Assembly: GCA_040756375.1 (NCBI GenBank)
Contig: JBFLZC010000007.1
Span: forward strand, 124,001 to 188,000
Length of the DNA stretch: 64,000 nucleotides
Direction of reading: 5' to 3'
DNA from: VGSG01 sp040756375
Lineage (GTDB): Bacteria > Desulfobacterota > Desulfomonilia > Desulfomonilales > Desulfomonilaceae
In this document: positions 59,971-64,000 of the stretch, one piece after another
Layout of the letters: each line of letters opens with the position of its first letter
Position numbering within the stretch: position 1 is the first letter of the stretch
Notes under the pieces: model-generated
The model's database searches: none
Seen by the model: the letters and a program-made list of their open reading frames with translations, nothing else
What the model was told of the DNA's origin: nothing
Translations under genes and position numbers: made by a program

Positions 59971-60705
59971 TCAAGCGCTCGCAGGAAAATTGAATCTTTG
60001 AGAATCAGCCGCAGTATCTTTCAGGTGGCGAATCCGCTTTGCGTCGCGGCCTGCCGTGTTACCGGACGCAACCGCCCTCTCCACTTCTTCGCGCGCCCCG
60101 ATAGCCCTGAGCGTAAAGCGAAAGATGAATTGAGCCAATTCAGCCACCGTCAAGCCTTTTCCGGGATGAAACCAGATCCTGGTGCGGGTGATCATAGACG
60201 CTATCATGAACCCCGCCACCTTTTCATCACAAGAGACGAAAAGCCCTCTCTCCTGGCCTCTCTTGATGACCTTACGAATGATACGGTCGTACGTATCCCG
60301 CATGGATACTATGACCTTCCGATCGCGTGGGGACAGGCTGCCCAGGGCCACGTCAAAAAGTGTCTTGGCAGATCTGCGATAACTCAAGGTCACATTCAGA
60401 TGGCCAAAGATAATGAGACGCAGTTGCTCGACGGGGTCGCCGTCTTCCTCTGCTTCGATGTGTGCAATCGGTTGGATTATCTGCTCCATTTCTTCCAGGA
60501 GCACTTCGAACAGGATGGATTCTTTGGTTTTGAAGTAATTGTAGAGGTTGGCCGGCTGGCAGCCGTATGCGTGGGCCAGATCTCTCATGCTGACGGAATG
60601 ATAACCCTTTTGCCAGAAGAGATTCCTTGCCAGAGCCAGAATTCTCTTCTTTCGAACGCCAGTGCCTGCCGTGGTTCTGGTATTTTTCGCTTCGGCACCA
60701 CGCAT
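59971..60705 (-). CDS. TetR-family regulator 2
   Basis: A 244-residue TetR regulator, closely similar to TetR 1: the DNA-binding part (KKRILALARNLFWQKGYHSVSMRDLAHAYGC..ANLYNYFKTKESIL) is nearly the same, and the ligand domain is alignable throughout. It reads leftward into livK, 174 bp upstream, and may be its regulator. The operator 14-mer TGAACGATCATTCA lies 53 bp upstream of the ATG. The near-identity of both recognition helices implies that both proteins bind the same DNA sites. A paralogue pair made by duplication is likely. Confidence 0.92.
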   Translation of the reverse strand: MRGAEAKNTRTTAGTGVRKKRILALARNLFWQKGYHSVSMRDLAHAYGCQPANLYNYFKTKESILFEVLLEEMEQIIQPIAHIEAEEDGDPVEQLRLIIFGHLNVTLSYRRSAKTLFDVALGSLSPRDRKVIVSMRDTYDRIIRKVIKRGQERGLFVSCDEKVAGFMIASMITRTRIWFHPGKGLTVAELAQFIFRFTLRAIGAREEVERAVASGNTAGRDAKRIRHLKDTAADSQRFNFPASA

Positions 60706-60757
60706 GTTCGAAATCCTACTCGGAACTTTTTCTCACGCAGGTTTCGGGGGACGTTAA

Positions 60758-60771
60758 TGAACGATCATTCA
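60758..60771. promoter_or_regulatory. TetR operator palindrome, site 2
   Basis: The 14-mer TGAACGATCATTCA, identical to site 1; with flanking bases it extends to ATGAACGATCATTCAT, a 16-bp near-perfect inverted repeat. It lies upstream of tetR 2. Confidence 0.75.
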
Positions 60772-61369
60772 TACATGCCTCGTCCGACCCTGTGCTGTCA
60801 AGCCTTTTTTCCTTACGGCTGTCAGGACGCCACCCGGGCGAAACCTTCCTCACCTTGTTATCGCCTTCCGCACCGCGCCTTCCCAGGCGCCGGCCACGTG
60901 GACCGCAGGCTCAATCGTTGCGTCTTCACCCGCCGGATGCAGCGTCCCGGGAGCCGTAATTCCGGGCCCTTGCGAGCATGAACGCGCATTCGTTCACCCA
61001 ACCAGCCGGCACGCCGACCCGCACCCGGGCAACGAGCCGACCTCTTAATGCCCGGTGATGACAAAACCGAACAAAGATCTCGCGCCGGGGTTCTATGGCT
61101 CAATCCGAATCGGTCCCGGTGTGCGAAGAACGCCGCAGAGCAGTGTATTTTCACGTCGATGGTACGACGAGCAGTTCGAGTTGATGGGAGTTTCTCAGGT
61201 CAGAGTCGCCCCATTTCCATACTATGCGCCGGCAGCGCTTGTCAATATCAAATGGTAAGCGATTGACTCCCTCGTCCCCAGCCCTTCCGAAAGCACTTGA
61301 CTCTAAGCGAGCACGCCCTATATGATCGTGCATCAAAGGGCGAACTGCCGCCCGGTTCTCTGCGCGTTA

Positions 61370-61387
61370 CGAATGACCGTTCATTAA
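61370..61387. promoter_or_regulatory. TetR operator variant, site 3
   Basis: CGAATGACCGTTCATTAA; its complement, TTAATGAACGGTCATTCG, matches sites 1 and 2 at all but two or three positions. It is 174 bp upstream of the orphan ABC binding-protein gene, so that gene and the patatin gene behind it may belong to the same regulon. Confidence 0.65.
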
Positions 61388-61561
61388 CATGCTGCGAACC
61401 CCCTGAAACAGGGAGTTACGGAATGATCCCGGAGAGGCAAGACCGTCCGGTTTCCCCCTGTCTTGATTATCTCCTTCGCTGCTGCGCGCTTGTAAGGCAT
61501 GGACGACACCGGTGAGCCGAAGCAGAAGGCGCGATTACCGTATTCGAAGGGAGTTCGGCCG

Positions 61562-62515
61562 ATGAGAAGACTACTGAATCGTCTGTTGGCAGGTATCCTC
61601 GTGTGGAGCTTTGCCGTAGTCCTCTGGAATGGAGATATCCACGCGAAGGAAATCGGCGTCATCTGGGTCGGCAAGTCATTAACGACGAATAACACGATTA
61701 TGGGGTTCCTTCCTCGAATGAGAGAACTGGCCCCCGACTACAAGATCAAGCTCTTCCGTGAGCTCAAGGACCTGGATGAAGCCGGAAAGGTCTTCAAAGA
61801 ATGCGAAGGCAAAATGGATGGCATCGTGTTCCTGCGCTCCTCAGGAGCCGAATTCCTTTCCATGAACAAGCCGACGGTCCCTTGCTTCGTGGGCGCGTGT
61901 AACAACCCGGCGGACTTGGGCGCGGTCAGCAGCCTCGAAAGCCCGGACGGTAATGTGACGGGGGTGACATACTTCATCCCGTACCCAAAGCGGTTCGACA
62001 TGATCAAGAGCTTGTTCCCGACGGCTAAGAGCCTGTTGCTGCTTCTTGAAATAGGTCAGTCGGGCGGTCCAATAGATCAGGCAGGAACCAGTGATGAATG
62101 CATGAAACGGGGCATCGCCTATAAAGAGGTGCTTGCATCCAACGTCGAAGACTTGGTCAAGAAAACTCAGGCGGCCGGCAAAGTGGACCTTATCGTCTTG
62201 AGCAATACCAGACTCGTGAGAGATAACGCAGTCAATCTCCTGCCCATAGCTAATGCTACCAAAACCCCGATGTTTTCTTATTCCGCGGGCCCGGTGAAAG
62301 CCGGAGCCTTGACCGGCATCTCTACGGACGATTTCAAGCTGGGACAAATGCTCGCAGACTCGGTGGTAGATGTGGTGGTAAAGCGCAAACCTGTGGCTCA
62401 AGTGCCGGTGAAGATGGACCCCAATCCCCGAGTCATGATCAACGAACCCGCAATGAAGGACTTTGGCTCGAAGTTCCCTGAAGCTATCATTAAGAGTGCC
62501 ATTATGGTCCGATAA
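61562..62515 (+). CDS. ABC transporter substrate-binding protein (ABC_sub_bind / TrpX-like)
   Basis: A 317-residue periplasmic binding protein of the PF04392 type. Signal peptide: LNRLLAGILVWSFAVVLWNGDIHA. The two-lobe fold is indicated by EIGVIWVGKSLTTNNTIMGF, the linker and the C-lobe phrases TKTPMFSYSAGPVKAGALTGIS and DDFKLGQMLADSVVDVV. Such proteins normally have adjacent permease and ATPase genes, but none are here, so it may work with another transporter or as a sensor. The ATG at 61562 follows AAGGGAG. Patatin gene follows 106 bp downstream. Confidence 0.85.
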   Translation: MRRLLNRLLAGILVWSFAVVLWNGDIHAKEIGVIWVGKSLTTNNTIMGFLPRMRELAPDYKIKLFRELKDLDEAGKVFKECEGKMDGIVFLRSSGAEFLSMNKPTVPCFVGACNNPADLGAVSSLESPDGNVTGVTYFIPYPKRFDMIKSLFPTAKSLLLLLEIGQSGGPIDQAGTSDECMKRGIAYKEVLASNVEDLVKKTQAAGKVDLIVLSNTRLVRDNAVNLLPIANATKTPMFSYSAGPVKAGALTGISTDDFKLGQMLADSVVDVVVKRKPVAQVPVKMDPNPRVMINEPAMKDFGSKFPEAIIKSAIMVR

Positions 62516-62621
62516 GACATCTTGGGACCGGGCGAAGGAATACGAAGCCTCATCGGGCAGTCATTGGAATGTCTTCAGATATTCTGTGATAAGCACAAAC
62601 TTCAGGGGGGAGGGCACAGCT

Positions 62622-63548
62622 ATGGCCAAGTACCGGATACTCAGCATTGACGGAGGAGGCCTTTTCGGGGTTATTTCAATCGTCCTTTTGCAGCGGCTCT
62701 CGAAGGACCCAAAACTGGCCGGGTGGCTGCAGTCCGTGGACCTGGTTGCCGGCACGTCTACCGGCGGACTAATAGCAATCGGGGTAGCAGGCGAAAGGGA
62801 CATGCAGGAGCTTCGTGATCTTTACGAGAACAAAGCAGCCGACGTCTTCTCTCGCGTGTGGTGGAAGCAGCTGATTGACTGGGACAATTGGATATGGGCC
62901 AAGTACGAAGCTGATAATCTTGCCCAGCAACTCAAAGCAACCATTGGCGACCAACTTACGCTTGGGGACCTCAAGAAGAAAGTTCTCATCACCGCGTTTG
63001 ATTTGGACAACGAATCTCAAGTCGCTTCGGTTCCACGAGCCTCGAAGCCGAAGTTGTTTCACAACCTTGATCTGCCTGGCAACGATGGCGCCCAGCCGGT
63101 GTACAAGGTGGGGCTTTATAGTTGCCTTGCTCCAACCTTTTGGCCTTCGGACGATGGATACATTGACGGAGGCGTCTGTGCGCCGAATCCGAGCATGTGT
63201 GCGTTGGCCCAATCGCAAGATCAAGGCTTGCCGAACCCTCCGCCGCTGTCAGAAGTAGTCCTCCTTTCCATCGGCGCGAGCCATCCCGATTACATTGAGG
63301 GGATGAAGCTGGACTGGGGAAAGCTCCAGTGGGCCGGACACATAATATACCTGATGCTGCACGGAGTCTGCGGGATCGCGGATTATCAATGTCGTCAGTT
63401 GTTGGGAGACCGCTATCATCGTCTCGCTCCGATCCTGATGCAGGGTTGGGCCGATGATGATGTGAGCAAGGTGCCGGACATGATTGCGTTCGCAGAGAAC
63501 TATGATCTTACGCCGGCGATTCAGTGGCTAGAGAGCAATTGGCTGTAG
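62622..63548 (+). CDS. Patatin-like phospholipase / lipase
   Basis: A 308-residue patatin-fold lipid hydrolase. The oxyanion loop is SIDGGGLFGVI (residues ~9-18), the nucleophile elbow is GTSTGG (Ser about 48), and the catalytic Asp is in YIDGGV (about 184), giving the Ser-Asp dyad. It has no signal peptide and is expected to act in the cytoplasm, releasing fatty acids from lipids or acyl esters. The ATG at 62622 follows GGAGGG. Together with the TetR operator upstream of the preceding gene, this fits a fatty-acid-linked regulon. Confidence 0.92.
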   Translation: MAKYRILSIDGGGLFGVISIVLLQRLSKDPKLAGWLQSVDLVAGTSTGGLIAIGVAGERDMQELRDLYENKAADVFSRVWWKQLIDWDNWIWAKYEADNLAQQLKATIGDQLTLGDLKKKVLITAFDLDNESQVASVPRASKPKLFHNLDLPGNDGAQPVYKVGLYSCLAPTFWPSDDGYIDGGVCAPNPSMCALAQSQDQGLPNPPPLSEVVLLSIGASHPDYIEGMKLDWGKLQWAGHIIYLMLHGVCGIADYQCRQLLGDRYHRLAPILMQGWADDDVSKVPDMIAFAENYDLTPAIQWLESNWL

Positions 63549-63681
63549 CAGGAACCTCCACAATACCCACGACCAACTGCGGGACATAATAGCCTGATTC
63601 TTCTATCGTTCCATGAACTTCATAGGGTGGAGGAACAGTGACAGGCCTGCCAATTAACCACTTGAACCGAGGGAGGTGAAA

Positions 63682-64000
63682 TTAAGGGGCATCAAGATTC
63701 CGCCACGACAAATCGCAGCTTTCCATCTTAAATATGCCTTCTTTCCGGATATCTTGTTCGCTCTTCGTCACAAGGTCGTCAGGAACGGTGACCAAGAAAA
63801 TACCCACAACGTCAGTGTTCAGTTTATCAGGCCTGACTTCATCGATAGAGCTCGGTGCCGGGATATGCTCGCCCTCCTGAATCATGCCTTCGATGTGGAG
63901 GCACAATGCTTCCAGGGCCAACTCGCGTACTTCTTCGGGAGTTGCTCCCGCTGTTACGCATCCGGGAAAGTCCGGGAAGTCCACACCGTAATCACTGTCC
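63682..64000 (-). CDS. HicB-family antitoxin-like protein, 5' end beyond the window
   Basis: The frame is open to the right edge; the visible part begins DSDYGVDFPDFPGCVTAGAT, the HicB RNase-H-like partial fold, and continues EEVRELALEALCLHIEGMIQEGE and PAPSSIDEV. HicB neutralises HicA mRNA interferase; single HicB-like proteins also exist. After the core (~50 residues) comes a tail (LVTVPDDLVTKSEQDIRKEG...) without a recognisable ribbon-helix-helix DNA-binding domain, so it may be degenerate or a variant. A HicA gene would be expected just beyond 64000, upstream in the reading direction. No HicA is seen downstream. Confidence 0.85.
   Translation of the reverse strand, partial: DSDYGVDFPDFPGCVTAGATPEEVRELALEALCLHIEGMIQEGEHIPAPSSIDEVRPDKLNTDVVGIFLVTVPDDLVTKSEQDIRKEGIFKMESCDLSWRNLDAP

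Larger units (their letters stand above)
60706..61561. other. Long intergenic region with two TetR operators
   Basis: About 850 bases. It contains operator site 2 near the left and operator site 3 near the right. A 67-codon rightward frame at 61055-61258 ends in protein-like sequence (DEQFELMGVSQVRVAPFPYY) but lacks a ribosome site; it may be a gene remnant. No other gene is seen. Confidence 0.6.

Noticed and set aside
59896..60981. 361-codon rightward frame antisense to tetR 2
   Set aside because: TetR 2 on the other strand matches TetR 1 throughout; no ribosome site for the antisense frame.
61055..61258. 67-codon rightward frame with protein-like C-terminus
   Set aside because: No ribosome site, isolated, and not recognisable; it may be a remnant but cannot be supported.

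Overview
The window (about 64 kb) looks like chromosome from a strictly anaerobic, Gram-negative, Desulfobacterota-type bacterium (Desulfomonile- or Syntrophobacter-like). This assignment is inferred from gene content, not from a marker phylogeny. The pointers are a tungsten aldehyde:ferredoxin oxidoreductase, an FAD/Fe-S lactate or glycolate dehydrogenase fused to its iron-sulfur subunit, a LUD-domain protein, a HoxEFUYH hydrogenase, an oxygen-sensitive 4-hydroxybutyryl-CoA dehydratase, a complete Tol-Pal envelope system, and many short snap-back repeats between genes. I saw no rRNA, tRNA, CRISPR array, transposase or prophage gene.

Layout. 1-5 kb: end of a LUD-domain gene, then a leftward group (sterol-desaturase-like enzyme, LysR regulator, EncFtn-like ferritin, AOR). 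5-9 kb: a small Cys-motif protein, a membrane protein and a Tat-exported phytoene-desaturase-like oxidoreductase. 8.7-12.4 kb: rpsO-pnp-M16 peptidase. 13-16.7 kb: GlcD/GlcF fusion and a secreted protein. 16.9-21.9 kb: tolQ-tolR-tolA-tolB-pal-cpoB. 22.3-25 kb: an 897-residue pseudo-receiver protein with an acidic linker and a helical repeat array. 25-32 kb: MBL hydrolase, lipoprotein, FmdB zinc ribbon, a rhodanese-ferritin fusion, copper chaperone and CopA. 32-36.7 kb: chagasin-like inhibitor, outer-membrane barrel plus small secreted partner, ankyrin protein. 36.8-41.7 kb: hoxEFUYH. 42-60 kb: a crotonase, then a 17-kb leftward acyl-CoA island. 61.5-64 kb: orphan ABC binding protein, patatin lipase and the edge of a HicB-type gene.

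How the genes fit together. The leftward island (43226-60705) encodes a branched-chain-type ABC importer (LivKHMGF) with an acyl-CoA ligase between its permease and ATPase genes, a FadB-type multifunctional enzyme, a thiolase, a hydratase-2/MaoC enzyme, a flavin-dependent enoyl-reductase/nitronate-type oxidoreductase, 4-hydroxybutyryl-CoA dehydratase and an acyl-CoA dehydrogenase. Together they could import a carboxylic acid, activate it and oxidise it through crotonyl-CoA to acetyl-CoA. Two closely similar TetR regulators lie in or beside the island. The same palindrome, TGAACGATCATTCA, lies upstream of both tetR genes, and a variant lies upstream of the binding-protein/patatin pair, which suggests one lipid- or acyl-CoA-responsive regulon.

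The most unusual signals are the pseudo-receiver protein, a hairpin of about 58 nt conserved upstream of two unrelated genes (6905-6962 and 45943-46001), the shared TetR operators, a 130-bp duplicated MITE-like element, a free-standing EncFtn-like ferritin with no visible encapsulin gene, and a LivM permease with a C-terminal CxxC...CxxC tail.
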